Origin: Kitagawia praeruptora
Taxonomy: Eukaryota > Streptophyta > Magnoliopsida > Apiales > Apiaceae
Direction of reading: 5' to 3'
Length of the DNA stretch: 64,000 nt
Assembly (NCBI GenBank): GCA_037693485.1
Contig: CM075346.1
Location: 99,120,501-99,184,500 of the forward strand
The notes beneath the pieces are model-generated. The model searched no databases and was not told the DNA's origin. It saw nothing but the letters and a program-made list of their open reading frames with translations. Position 1 is the first letter of the stretch. Every line of letters starts with the position of its first letter. Position numbers and translations under genes: made by a program. Of the stretch, positions 11,344 to 23,974 are shown in pieces.

Positions 11344-12476
11344 ATGCTTTATCACTACACTACGACACATAATACTATGTCTCTTCGAGATCACTTAGAT
11401 CAGTTAAACACAATCTTATTAGAATTGCGTAATATTGATGTTAAAGTGGAAGATGAGGATGCTGCTTTAATTCTGTTAGTTTCTTTACCATTATCGTATG
11501 AGAATTTTGTGCAATCGTTTATTGTTAGCAAAGATACTATTTCTCTAGAGGAGGTTAGATCTGCTTTCCATACTAGAGAGCTACGCCATAAGGCGGCTAG
11601 TACAGGTGCAGATAATCAGGCTGTTGGATTAACAGCCAGTGGGAGTAATGAACATGGAAACTCGGGGAAGAAAACAGTTCTTAAGGGTCAAAAACCTAAT
11701 GATATCTGTAATTACTGTAAAGAGAAGGGACACTGGAAATCCGACTGTCCCAAGAAAAAGAAGCAACATGATAAAATGACAAATACTGCTGCTATAGCTA
11801 ATATCAGTTCTGAAGAAGATATTGCTCTAGTTGCTGATGAGCACACACATCACTCTGATGTGTGGATCCTTGACTCTGGAGCATCTTACCATATATGTTC
11901 GCGGAGGGAGTGGTTTACAACCTATGAGCAAGTAGACGGTGACAATATTTCTATGGCTAACAATTTTGCTTGTAAGACGGTTGGAATAGGCTCGATTAAA
12001 ATTCGGACACATGATGGTGAATTCTGCACATTGAATGATGTTAGGCATGTTCCACTTATGACAAAGAATCTGATATCTTTGAGTATGTTAGACATCAAGG
12101 GTTTCAGTTTTCAAGGTAAAGGTGGAGTCTACATGTCTGCAAGGGTTCTAATGTGGTTTTGAAAGGTGTTAAACGTGGTACCTTGTATCTTTTTCAAGGT
12201 TCTACGTTATCAGGTTCTGTTGTTGTCGCATCCTCGGAGATTGATAAGATATACATGACTCAGCCATATGGGTTTCAGGTTCCTGGTAAGGAAGACTATG
12301 TTTGCAAGTTATTGAAGTCCTTGTATGGGCTAAAGCAGTCTCCGAGGCAATGGTACAAGAGAATTAAGGTGAGCAAAGTGGGTATTACTGATAACCCAGA
12401 TGATATGCTTGCCAAGCCGGTTCCACATAGCAAGTTTCAACATTGTTTGGACTTGCTTAATGTTAGGAGTTGTTGA
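11344..12476 (+). pseudogene. Internally deleted Ty1/copia gag-pol
   Basis: The first ORF (11344-12162) has a copia Gag region, a zinc knuckle CNYCKEKGHWKSDC near residue 122 and an aspartic protease site WILDSGASYHICS near residue 175. After a frameshift near 12150, a second piece (12153-12476) joins a short GAG-pre-integrase remnant to a short RT block (CKLLKSLYGLKQSPRQWYKR). It then jumps to the extreme C-terminus of RNase H (DNPDDMLAKPVPHSKFQHCL). Integrase and most of RT and RNase H are deleted. No 5' LTR is found upstream; the left edge abuts Athila sequence. It is a dead element. Confidence 0.85.
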
Positions 12477-12640
12477 TTGCCCTTTTTTAGGGCAAAATCT
12501 GAGGCAGAAGAGTTTTATCTGGTACATCTGGCATTAATATGGTGCGTCTGATACATCTATTTTTCTGGTACATCTGGCATTATTATGATGCGTCTGGTAC
12601 ATCTGTTATTTGTGAGAGGATTTAAGTCAAGGTGGAGATT

Positions 12641-13005
12641 TGTTGAAATATGACTTGAAATTGGTTTCTATTTTGTCGTCTGTTCTGTTTTATCTGTTTC
12701 CTAGTCAGTTTCTGTTTTGTCTTCTGTAGCCGCCTAGAGAGTATTATATAAACTCTCTAGGGGCATAACCTAGGAGGATGTCTGAAATCTGAGTCAGAAA
12801 ATCTGAGTCTGTCATAAACAAGGATATGTAATCTGAATCTGTAATCTTGATCAGAAGCGGTAATCTGAATCGATAATCTAGATCTGAATCTATAGCTGTG
12901 TGCTGTAATCTGTATCCTCAAGATCAATAAAAAATTTCTCTTCGGCCTATCTGTGTTCTTCCTTTTACGTCTATTATAATCTTTCCTGCTTCCGTTATAA
13001 TAAAC
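12641..13005 (+). repeat. Copia LTR followed by a 7-bp PBS stub
   Basis: It starts TGTTGAAATATGAC right after a purine tract (GGTGGAGATT, 12631-12640) and runs about 365 bp. A TATA-like TATTATATAAACTC lies near 12745. Just after it comes TGGTATC (13006-13012), the first seven bases of an initiator-Met PBS, then Athila LTR sequence. An LTR with a polypurine tract on one side and a PBS start on the other suggests a recombined or tandem copia structure. Confidence 0.6.
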
Positions 13006-13012
13006 TGGTATC

Positions 13013-13064
13013 TGTTAACACAAAATCACGCAAGTGTACGTGGTCACAAGTAATACAGATATAA
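13013..13064 (-). repeat. 52-bp Athila LTR terminal fragment
   Basis: TGTTAACACAAAATCACGCA and the following bases match 9329-9380 with about one mismatch, then similarity stops at GATATAA. It is the PBS-side end of an Athila LTR, in the position expected for the 5' LTR of the right-hand tandem copy. Confidence 0.75.
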
Positions 13065-13107
13065 CGTGTGAACAAAATGCACTGTTGCAAAGGCAGTTGA
13101 ACTTTCT

Positions 13108-13407
13108 GAGAGCAACTCCAATGGTAGAGAATCCTTAGTTATAATATCTACGTGGCATTTTTTTATAGATAATATGTTAAAAAAAATTGTACTCCAATGC
13201 ATCAAAACCCTTAGCATTAATTATAAATGATCATTTTTCATTGACTATATTTGTCGAACCAAAATTTCCTTAGCAAAAATTATACTGAATCATTACTATA
13301 GCTAAGCCTATTGGAGTTCCCATCATCCCTCTTGTGTAAATTTTTTATTGTTTCATTTTAAGAAAAAATTAGCCAATCATTATACCTATTATCATTGGAG
13401 ATGCTTT
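13108..13407. mobile_element. MITE-like element A
   Basis: The left end is GAGAGCAACTCCAATGG and the right end is CATTGGAGATGCTTTA, inverted relative to each other. It is AT-rich and non-coding, about 300 bp. The ends resemble plant MITEs of the GAGCATCTCCAATGG type. The target duplication is not clear. Confidence 0.5.
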
Positions 13408-13794
13408 AGAGCATCTCCAATACATACCTATTAACTAAAATTGATGACATGACATAATTTTTAGATAATATGTATATTTTTTCTTCTCCAGCCATGCTTC
13501 CTGTTAGGTAAATTTTTAGATAATCATCTTGACATCCTCTATATTTGGAGGACATCTATAATATATAGATAATATCTATAATTCAATATCTCCACTTATA
13601 TCGTGACACATCATCGATCTTATTTACTTATATATATATATTATTATTAAAATAATAATAAAATACTATTTTTAAAATATAACTATTCATTATAGCTAAT
13701 GTCATTGGAGTAACACATCTTACAGTTCAGCAAATTTTTAGATAATCGTTATATAGCTAATGATTTTAGCTATTACCGTCGGAGATGCTCTAAG
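13406..13794. mobile_element. MITE-like element B, adjoining element A
   Basis: The left end is TTAGAGCATCTCCAATAC and the right end is CCGTCGGAGATGCTCTAA, an inverted pair with two or three mismatches. It is about 390 bp and non-coding. It starts at the very end of element A, so the two lie back to back. Confidence 0.5.
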
Positions 13795-14013
13795 GAGGTC
13801 ATCTATTTTGTTCCTAATATTAAATATTCCAATTTTTTTTATCAAATGACATAATAATAAATTTTAATTTATACCGATACATGTGAATGCATGCGGGGAT
13901 CCTATTTTATGTATTAGGAAATTATCAAGCACTCATTTGACTTATTTGAAAATAATTTTGGGTTTTCTAACATTTTCCATGAATTTGAAATTTAATCATC
14001 CAAATAAATAATA

Positions 14014-14270
14014 CTCGCTTCGTCCCATTATACATATTCTTTTTATTTTTGATTGGTCAATTGATCAAAGTTTTAGTAAAATTTATATGTATTATATAAT
14101 TGAGAAAAATTAAAAAAAATGATATCATTAAAAACTACACATAATCTATTTTAAAACGTAACTTTCGGTTTTTAAAAATAACAATTAAATTATTTTTAAT
14201 GTTTAGTTAAAAATTGATCAATTTGACCGTTAAAAAATTAAAAAGGATGTATAAATTGGGACGCAGGGAG
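14014..14270. mobile_element. Stowaway-like MITE, degenerate
   Basis: The left end CTCGCTTCGTCCCATTATAC and the right end TTGGGACGCAGGGAG are imperfect inverted copies of the Stowaway CTCCCTCCGTCCC terminus. TA precedes the left end. Size is 257 bp, and the interior is AT-rich and non-coding. Confidence 0.6.
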
Positions 14271-15404
14271 AACTTATAGATAAATAAGTTGTGAAATACT
14301 CACAATACTAGTTTTTTTTTAGATATTTTTTTTTAATAAAACATGTCTATTTTCAATTTTCAATGTAAAATTGTGATCATTTTTCCCAAATTACCTTTCT
14401 TGAAAATTGTATAGCAATAATGAGAAATGACCAAGAATTTAAAGTAGCTTATGTTTTTAAAAAGTCAATACATTTATAATGAATATAAAGGAAATGTATT
14501 ATCTAATTTTCTTAAGATGCATAATGTTTTCATAAAAGACTTGTATTAAGAGACATTTGAAGTATATATTTTAGGGGTAAACCATATAGAGATTTTAGTA
14601 CTAATAAATGTTTGTAATAATTTATTTAATTACAAAGACATTTATTGCCATGAGTGCATTTTTCTTTACTGATATCCAAATCAGCGAATTTTAAATTTCG
14701 ATCTTTTTTTTAAACCTCAAATTTCGGTGTTTAAGTTGTAGAAATTATTATAAAACATGTTAAAATCATACAGTGATACTTAATCTTTGCGAAATCTCAA
14801 ATTTCGATCTTTATTTGAAATCTCAAATTTTGATCTTTAAAATAACCAATTTTGACTTGTTTTGATCAATTAAACAATTTTTGACTGAAAATTAAAAATA
14901 ACTTTCTAATAATGGTAAGAAACTCTAAAATAAATTTGAATATAAATTAAATATATATTTTTATGATATAATTCATAAAAAAATTTCAATTAAACAATAT
15001 ATATAATTTTCGGCTAGAATTTGGTGAACTTGTTAGTTTAAAAATATTATATATAAGATTCCACATTTTTAAAGTCTTTTATTAGGACCACATTTTGTAA
15101 GTCTTACTTTCTCATTACCTTTTTCTTTTTTATATTGATTCTCTCGGAATCTCAATTTTATTGAAATTTTAGAATAAAAAGCAGCCATGAGGTTTGAAAT
15201 TAGTTAACAATCATCATTTTTATTTAACATGATTAAAATCTTAGAATAAATAAACAGTTAGAATAAATAAGCAACATGTGGTTTGAATATTTTTTGAAAA
15301 AATGTTAAAAATACCCAATTCAAAAATGGGTATCCCCATAAGATTCAAAAATGGGTATCCCCATAAGATACTGAACCCGTAAATAGGCATCCAAAAAATC
15401 TATA
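14271..15404. other. AT-rich intergenic DNA without a recognisable gene
   Basis: No ORF of note. A 25-bp unit containing CAAAAATGGGTATCCCCATA is duplicated in tandem at about 15320-15370. Similar GGGTATC words recur at 20340-20410 and 32645-32660, which suggests these are pieces of one host sequence split by the Helitron cluster. Confidence 0.4.
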
Positions 15405-17631
15405 TCTATACTATTATATAAATTCCGAAACATTAAAAGTTTGGTTGGTCGGTTGGTTGGTACCTGTTGAATTTACCTAATTACCCTTACTTAATTATAG
15501 ATAAAATCTTTTTTTATATTTTATCTAACTAAAATTTTTGTTTTACTAATCAATTTCCTTTTTCAGGTTAAACATGTTACCTTTAAAATTTTTGTTTTAC
15601 TAATCAATTTCCTTTTTCAGGTTAAACATGTTACCTTTTCTTTTCTTTTTAATAACTAAACAGTTTCTTTTTTCAGTTAAAATATAATATCTTTTATATT
15701 TTATCTAACTAAAAAGCATATTATAATTACTATTAACTAATTAATTTATTTTTTCATTCAAATTATCTTTTCTCTTTTCTCTAACTAAAATATTTCTTTT
15801 TCCAATTATATCACGAGTTATCTTTTAAAAATCTTCTTTTATATTTTATTTAACTAAAATTTCTACATTACAAATCAACCTACTTTTTCAAGTTAAACGT
15901 GTTACATTTTTTTTAATAACTAAGCAGTTTCCTTTTTCAGGTGGTACCTATTGAATTTACCTAATTACCCTTACTTAATTATAGATAAAATCTTTTTTTA
16001 TATTTTATCTAACTAAAATTTTTGTTTTACTAATCAATTTCCTTTTTCAGGTTAAACATGTTATCTTTAAAATTTTTGCTTTACTAATCAATTTCCTTTT
16101 TCAGGTTAAGCATGTTACCTTTTCTTTTCTTTTTAATAACTAAGCAGTTTCTTTTTTCAGTTAAAATATAATATTTTTTATATTTTATCTAACTAAAAAG
16201 CATATTATAATTACTATTAACTAATTAATTAATTTTTTTGTTCAAATTATATTTTCTCTTTTCTCTAACTAAAATATCTCTTTTTCCAATTATATCACGA
16301 GTTACCTTTTAAAAATCTTCTTTTATATTTTATTTAACTAAAATTTTTACTTTACAAATCAACCTACTTTTAAGGTTAAATGTGTTACCTTTTTTTCTAA
16401 TAACTAAGCAGTTTCCTTTTTCAGGTAAAATATAATATCTTTTATATTTTATCTAATTAAAAAAAATTATAAATACTATTAACTAATAAAAAAAATTTCT
16501 TTTCTCTTTTCTCTAACTAGAATATTTTTTCCAATTATATAACGGGTTACCTTTTTCAGCCAAAACAAGTTACCTTTTTTATTTTCTCTAACTAAAACCT
16601 CTCTTTTTCAAATTATATCACGGGCGATTCTATTTAATAAAAATAAAATCATAATATTATAATGCTACTCCCTCCGTCCCGTCCATTTGTTATCGTTTCA
16701 AAATGGGGTGTCGACACGCATTTTAAGGTGGATTTTAAAGATAGTTCCATAACTTATTTTTGAAAGTTTCTTTTTTTGTATAAAAATAGAACAATCCTAT
16801 TTTTATACAAAAAAAGAAAATTTTAAAAAAAAATTATGGAACTATCCTTAAAATCCACCTTAAAATACGTGCCAAAAAGTGACAAAAAAGTGTAAACAAA
16901 TGGATGGGACAGAGGGAGTATTAATTAACCGATTACCTTTTCAGCTAAAAATAATAAAAAAAAATTCTTTTCTCTTTTCTCTAACTAAAATATATTTTCC
17001 AATTATATAACGGGTTACCTTTTCCAGCCAAAACAAGTTACCTTTTTTATTTTCTCTAACTAAAACCTCTCTTTTTCAAATTATATCACGGGCGATTCTA
17101 TTTAATAAAAATAAAATCATAATATTATAATGCTATTAATTTACCGATTACCTTTTCAGCTAAAACCGTATCATCTTTTTTATTTTTTCCAATTAAATTC
17201 CTTTTTTTAGAAATATCACGGTAACATTAATTTCTCATTTTCTAAAAATATTACCTGCAATTTTATTTAGTAAAATAACAATTAAATTATAATTACTATA
17301 AACTAATCAATTACCATTTTCACCCTAAAGTATGTCATCTTTTAATTTTCACGTTATCTTTTTCTATTTTTTCAAACTAAAATCTCTCTTTTTCCAATTA
17401 TATCACGGACGGTTCTATTTAATAAAATTAAATAATATACACTAAAAAATATCTCATCATATATTCAAATCATTATTTTTAGTAATAAATAAGAATCGTT
17501 AGATCTAATAATAAGATATATTACATGATTAAATTAATTTACTAAAAATTCAAAGTTCATAATTATAATGTTAAATAAATTTTATAACCTATCAAAAGAA
17601 ACCCGTGCTTCGCACGGGTTATATAAGCTAG
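15405..17631 (+). mobile_element. Non-autonomous Helitron (candidate, both ends visible)
   Basis: It begins TCTATACTATTATATAAATT after an A and ends with a hairpin ACCCGTGCTTCGCACGGGT, an AT spacer and CTAG followed by T (17628-17632). This fits the Helitron rules: 5' TC, 3' hairpin plus CTRR, insertion between A and T. The inside has no Rep/helicase ORF. Instead it holds tandem, diverged units (for example CAATTTCCTTTTTCAGGTTA at 15545, 15605, 16035 and 16090, and a 215-bp unit near 16500-17150). Confidence 0.6.
16668..16918. mobile_element. Stowaway MITE, 251 bp, inside the Helitron
   Basis: Terminal CTCCCTCCGTCCCGTCCATT and its inverted counterpart at the right end are flanked by TA target duplications (16666-16667 and 16919-16920). 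Almost the whole element folds back on itself (GGATAGTTCCATAACTT-type arms). The parallel tandem unit at about 17134-17135 has the same flanks with a single TA and no insert, an empty-site copy. Confidence 0.85.
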
Positions 17632-17856
17632 TATTATAAATTGCTGGAAAACCCTTTCCTCAGGTTCGGGATTCATATTCAGGTTTGATAGATATCCATG
17701 ACCCAGTATAGTAGTAAATTATATGCTTAGGATTAGGTTCGGGATCCGTTTATATTACCCATCCAGTTATATGATATGATCCATATTGACATTTATAAAA
17801 TACACATTTATTTTCTTGTCAAAAATTATTTTCTTATAATACCAAAAATTGTTAAC

Positions 17857-19300
17857 AAATGATTTTGATTGGTTATAATTATAATGGGTCTGCCAGGACC
17901 TTCCAATTAAAATATTCCAAAATGCCAAATAATTATTTCCTTCACAAAACACAAATTAATTTTTTGCCAAACATTATTTCCTTTCTAACAATTGTCAATT
18001 TTTCTTGGCAGTTGTTATTATTAATGCCAAATAATTGGTTATAATTATAATCCATATTTTAAAATATATTGACCCGATATTATATAAAATACACATCATG
18101 ACAAATCACAAATTATTTTCTTGCCAAAAATTATTTCCTTGATATGGTTCGGGATTATATGATATGATCCATATTTTAAAATATATTGACCCGATATTAT
18201 ATAAAATACACATCATGACACATCACAAATTATTTTCTTGCCAAAAATTATTTCCTTGATAATCCAGCCAAAAATTATTTCCTTGATAATACCAAAAATT
18301 GTTAACAAATGATTTTGATTGGTTATAATTATAATGGGCCCGTCAGGGCCATCCAATTAAAATATTTCAAAATGCCAGATAATTATTTCCTTCACAAAAC
18401 ACAAATTTTTTTCTTGCGAAACATTATTTTCTTTCTAACAATTGTCAATTTTTCTTGGCAGTTGTTATTATTAATGCCAAATAATTGGTTATAATTATAA
18501 TGGGCCCGCCAGGGCCATCCAATTAAAACATTCTTACCAAAAAAAAATTCCTTGACAAAACACGAATTATTTTGTTTCCAAAAATTATTTCCTTTCTAAC
18601 AATTATCAACTATAATTATAATGGGTCCGCTAGGGCCATCCAATTAAAACATTCTTGACAAAAATTATTTCCTTCCACAAATTTTAAATTATTTTAAATT
18701 TTGTTTAATGATAACAAATTACTTAAATAAATTATTTCCTTTCTAACAATTGTCAATTTTTCTTGGTAGTTATTATTATTAATGCCAAATAATTTGTTGT
18801 AATTATAATCCATATTTCAAAATATATTGACCCGATATTATATAAAATACACATCATGACAAATCACAAATTATTTTTTTGCCAAAAATTATTTCCTTGA
18901 TAAGGTTCGGGATCTGTTTAAAATATATTACCCATCCAGTTATATGATATGATCCATATTTTAAAATATATTGACCCGATATTATATAAAATACACATCA
19001 TGACAAACCACAAATTATTTTCTTTCCAAAAATTATTTCCTTGATAATACCAAAAATTATTTCCTTGATAATACCAAAAAATTGTTAATAAATGATTTTG
19101 ATTTGTTATAATTATAATGGGCCCGCCAGGGCCATCCAATTAAAATATTTCAAAATGCCAGATAATTATTTCCTTCACAAAACACAAATTATTTTCTTGC
19201 CAAACATTATTTCCTTTCTAACAATTGTCAATTTTTCTTGGCAGTTGTTATTATTAATGTCAAATAATTGGTTATAATTATAATGGGCCCGGCAAGGCCA
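17857..19300 (+). repeat. Tandem-type array with a ~190-bp unit in three full copies
   Basis: A unit starting GATTTTGATTGGTTATAATT and containing GGGCCCGCCAGGGCCATCCA recurs at about 17857, 18307 and 19090, with partial copies between. A second interspersed unit around ATATATTGACCCGATATTAT is also repeated. The three copies contain similar 61-codon open frames, but these are a by-product of the repeats. It is non-coding. Confidence 0.65.
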
Positions 19301-20270
19301 TCCAATTAAAACATTCTTGCCAAAAAAAATTTCCTTGACAAAACACGAAATATTTTGTTTCCAAAAATTATTTCCTTTCTAACAATTATCAACTATAATT
19401 ATAATGGGTCCGCTAGGGCCGTCCAATTAAAACATTCTTGCTAAAAATTATTTCCTTCCACAAATTTTAAATTATTTTAAATTTTGTTTAATGATAACAA
19501 ATTACTTAAATAAATTATTTTAATTTATTTAAATAATTTTATTTTAGTGATTTTGTTTAATTTTGTGAAAAAATTATTTTGTTTAATGATGTGTGTCATT
19601 TTTCTTGGCAGTTCAATAGTTGACTACTAATTTCATTATCCAAATTCTTTTTTTAATTTTTAAAATTTTGGTAATATCACTAAATTAGAAATATATTGAC
19701 ATCCGTACTGTTGGATCGTCGATAATTATTAATTAATTTTTAATTACTCAATAGATGACAAAATTGGCATATTCCTTCAAAGATTTGGCAGAGAGTAATC
19801 GGAAAAAAAGAGGAAGAAGAAGAGTTCCTTGCTCCCCATTCTGTGATGTCTTAAAATCTATCCACGTGTCTCTATGTTGTGCGTGTCTGTGACTTTAATG
19901 TATTTACTTAAAATTTAACTTTAAATTGAGTGAGAGCATACTAACTTCATTTTTGTTTCCGTATTATGATTTAATTGTTTTAATTTATTCTTTTTATCTA
20001 CTACAGTTATAAAACATGATATAGTTGACACTACTAAAATAATGTTACAATGTTCAATTTTTTGATCTTTCTAAAATTGATTATTGTATTAATAATTTGT
20101 TATACTAATTGTAATTTAAAATATCAAGACACCTCATGTTCTTCAAGAAATTAACATATTTAACTATTAAAGGAGGCAACTTTTTAGTACTACTATCATT
20201 TTTCAATTATATATTATAAAACTACACATAATTTATTAAAATTTAAAATAAAATTTATTTAAAATATGAA

Positions 20271-20302
20271 CTCCCGTGTGCGAAGCACGGGCATTAAACT
20301 AG
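20271..20302 (+). mobile_element. Helitron 3' terminus
   Basis: CCCGTGTGCGAAGCACGGGC forms a hairpin, followed by ATTAAACTAG and T. The CTAG is at 20299-20302. The matching 5' end was not fixed; the element probably includes part of 17.6-20.3 kb. Confidence 0.55.
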
Positions 20303-20310
20303 TTAAAAAT

Positions 20311-20410
20311 ATAAAAAATTTGTGATACCCAACATATAAACGGGTATCCTATATAAAAAAAATTAAAAGTATAAAAAATTTGTGATACCCAACATATAAA
20401 CGGGTATCAA
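20311..20410 (+). repeat. Two tandem copies of a ~58-bp unit
   Basis: ATAAAAAATTTGTGATACCC followed by AACATATAAACGGGTATC occurs at about 20311 and again at about 20369. It lies between Helitron sequences and looks like host DNA into which they inserted. Confidence 0.6.
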
Positions 20411-20429
20411 TATATTCTTAATGTCTGCT

Positions 20430-23400
20430 AGTATTGCATTTTAAAAATTACTGCTTTTACCCTTCATTTTTTTAATCTTCTTTATTTCTTTGATGCCCTT
20501 TTTTGTCATTACACAGGAAAATTACAGCTTTTATCCTTTATGTTTTTAATCTTCTTTATTTCTTTGATGTCCCTTTTTGTCATTACACAATATTTGGAGT
20601 GACCCAATTTAGATTGGATCGACCCAAATCTCCTTTATTAATCAATTTCCTTTTTCAGGTTAAACATATTACCTTTTCTATTTTTCAATAACTAAATAAT
20701 TTACTTCTTAGGTAAAATACAATATCTTTCACATTTTATCTAACTAAAATTTCTTCATTCTATTTTTCCAATTGTATCATGGACGGTTACCTTTTTCAAA
20801 CACGTTACCTTTATTCCCTTCTCTTACGAAAATCTCTCTTTTTCCAATTATATCACGGGCGATTCTATTTAATAAAAATAAAATAATAATATTATAGTAC
20901 TAAAAATTAACTGATTACCTTTTCAACTAAAATGTATCATCTTTTATATTTTTCTAATTAAATTCCCTTTTTTTCTAGAAATTTCAGGGGCAACATTAAT
21001 TTCTCATTTTCTAAAAACTATGATCAATTTTATTTAGTAAAATAACACAATTAAATTATAATTACTATAAACTAATCAATTACCTTTTTCACATAAATTA
21101 TGTCATCTTTTTAATTTTCACGTTACCTTTCTATTTTTTAAAACTGAAATCTCTCTTTTTTCTGATTTTATCACGGGCGGTTCTGTTTAATACAATAAAC
21201 TAATAATATTATAATATTCATAATTAACTGATTGCATTTTTTTTTATCTAAAACGTATCAATTTCTATTTAATGAAATAAAATAATAATTATATAAAAAC
21301 TAAAAATTAGCCGATTACCCTTTTCAAGTAAAACCTATAATTTTTTCTATATTTTCAAACTAAAATCCCTCATTTTCTAGAAATATCACGGATAATATTT
21401 ATATAATTATTATCAAATCTCATATAAAAATTTAAGCCTCCCAACTTTATATTTTAAAAAAAATTAACTTAAATTAATGAAAAATTCATATAATATTAAA
21501 AAAAATTCGTGCATCGCAAGGGTTTTAAGCTTGTATAATAAAAATTCGTATACAACGAATAATATCCGTTAGATTTTTAGTTAAAAATTAGAACTGTTAT
21601 ATACTTATATAAAGGAGAAACGAGGGGAGGTAAAGTGGCGCCGGTCAAAAAACTCGGTTCTATTTTGTTAAATTTCTCAAATTTTTGAATAAATAATTCC
21701 AATGATTAAAAAAAATCTCATTTCCATTTTAAAACTTTACTAATAGAGGAAACTAAATATATAGTTTCATTATTTTTTACCTATAAAATCTTTATTAATG
21801 AAGTAAAGTAAATATCTAAATTGCATTTTAAATTTTTATTAATCGAGGAAACTAAATATACAATTTCAATATCCTTACCATTAAAATTGCATTTTAAAAC
21901 ATTGAAAGTTTGGTCGGCCGGTTAGTTGGTTGGTCGGTCGGTCGGTACCTATTGTTTTTACTTAATTACCCTTACTTAATTATAAATAAAATTTTTCCTA
22001 ATAACTAATCAATTTATGTTTTCAAGTAAAACATATTAAAATAATCAATTTCCTTCTAAAATATGTTACATTTTCTATTTTCTTTAGCTAAAATCTCTTT
22101 TTTCCAATTAAATGACGCCTTTACTTAATTATAAATAAACAATTTCCCAATAACTAATCAATTTTCTTTTTCAAGTAAAACATATTAAAATAATCAATTG
22201 TTTTTAAAAAAATGTTACCTTTTCTATTTCCTTTAGCTAAAATCTATAGTTTTCCAATTATATGGCGCCGGTCGGTTGGTTGGTTGGTTGGTCGGTACCT
22301 ATTGTTTTTACATAATTACCCTTACTTAAATATAAATAAAATTTCTCCTAATAACTAATCAATTTTTGTTTTCAAGTAAAACATATTAAAATAATCAATT
22401 TCTCTAAATTGCATTTTAAAGTTTTACTAATGGAGAAAACTAAATATACAACTCAATTGCATTTTAAATTTTATTAATAGTTGGAATTAAATATCACTAA
22501 CAAAATGTAATAAAAATTTGTATACAACGAATAATATCCGTTAGATTTTTAGTTAAAAATTAGAACTATTATATAAATATATAAAGGAGATCCGAGGGGA
22601 TCTAAACCTCTGCTATTATCCTTCATTTTTTATTAATAATATAATTAATGATAATTAACCGATTGCCTTTTTCAATTAAAAGATGTTTACTTATAATTGA
22701 TATGATATTACATTTTATAAATACCTAAAATATCACATCTTCCAATTAATAATTTTTTTTCTCTCTAATCAGCATTTGGAGCGATCCAATTGGATCAACC
22801 CAAATCTAAACCTCTACTATTATTCTTCATTTTTTTATTAATAATATAATTAATGATAATTAGCTGATTGTCTTTTTCAATTAAAAGATGTTTACTTATA
22901 ATTGATGATATTACATTTTATAAATACCTAAAATATCATATCTTCCAATCAATAATTTTTTTTCCTATTAATTAAAACACGTTGACTTTTAATTTAAAAC
23001 ATAATATTGCAATAATTAATACATACCCAAAAATATGACTTCATATCTTCTAACCACTAACAAAATATAACAAAAATTCGTATACAACGGATAATATCCG
23101 TTAGATTTTTAGTTAAAAATTAGAACTGTTAGATTCAATGATTAAATATATTACATGATTAAATTTATTTACTAATTGCATACCCAAAAATACGACATCA
23201 TATCTTCTAACCACTAACAAAATATAATAGAAATTCATATACAACGAATAATATTCGTTAGAATTTTATTTAAAATTAGAACTGTTAGATCTAATGATTA
23301 AATATGTTACATGATTAAATTTATTTACTAAAATTTCAAGGTTCGAATTCTGTCAACGATACTATTATCCTTCATTTTCTTAATCTTCTTTATTACTTTG

Positions 23401-23600
23401 ATGCTCCTTTTTACCATTACACAGCATTTGGAGCGACCCAAATTAGATTGGATCGACCCAAATCTAAACATATACTATTTTTTGTCATTACACAACATTT
23501 GGAGTAACCCAATTGGATCGACCCAAATCTAAACCTCTACTATAGTATTATCCTTTATTTTTTTATCTTTCTTTATTTCTTTGATTCTCCGTTTTGTCAT
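20430..23600 (+). repeat. Nested Helitron-like repeat block
   Basis: Recurring modules are TATTATCCTTCATTTTTT (about 22610, 22820 with one change, 23361), GGTCGGTACCTATTG (about 21940 and 22290), CAACGAATAATATCCGTTAG (21557, 22526, and about 23090 with one change) and GATCGACCCAAATCTAAACC. A degenerate Helitron-like end (TTCGTGCATCGCAAGGG, then AAGCTTG) is at 21507-21533. No transposase or Rep/helicase ORF is present. I read the block as several truncated non-autonomous Helitrons inserted into each other; exact borders are not resolved. Confidence 0.5.
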
Positions 23601-23974
23601 TACTCAAATCTATCTCTGTCATTTTTCACCTTCAAGTCCAAGCCGCTCAAATCTTCACACTCCTGGATTTTGATGCATGTTTGCACTTTTCAGATTTGAA
23701 AGCTGGGTTTTTCACCAAATTAACATCTCAACCCCCTAAAGTAGGTTAAGGTATGTGTACTAGACCTCCATACGGGTCATATATGTTTGGTTCCAGTTTT
23801 CAGTTTGGCCATAAGAGTTAAGTTTTTATTGATTTCACAATATTAAAAATTAGACAGGATAATATTTGTTTGGTTTTGATTTTGGTTTGGAATTTAAGAA
23901 TTAAAGTTTTAATGAATTACCCGATGTTATAATAATATACAGGACACCAGAAAGGTACCTTCTCTCTCAAATAT

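Noticed and set aside
17859..19277. Three similar 61-codon ORFs as a gene family
   Set aside because: They are copies of a tandem repeat in AT-rich Helitron-like DNA; there is no motif, and no start or promoter context.
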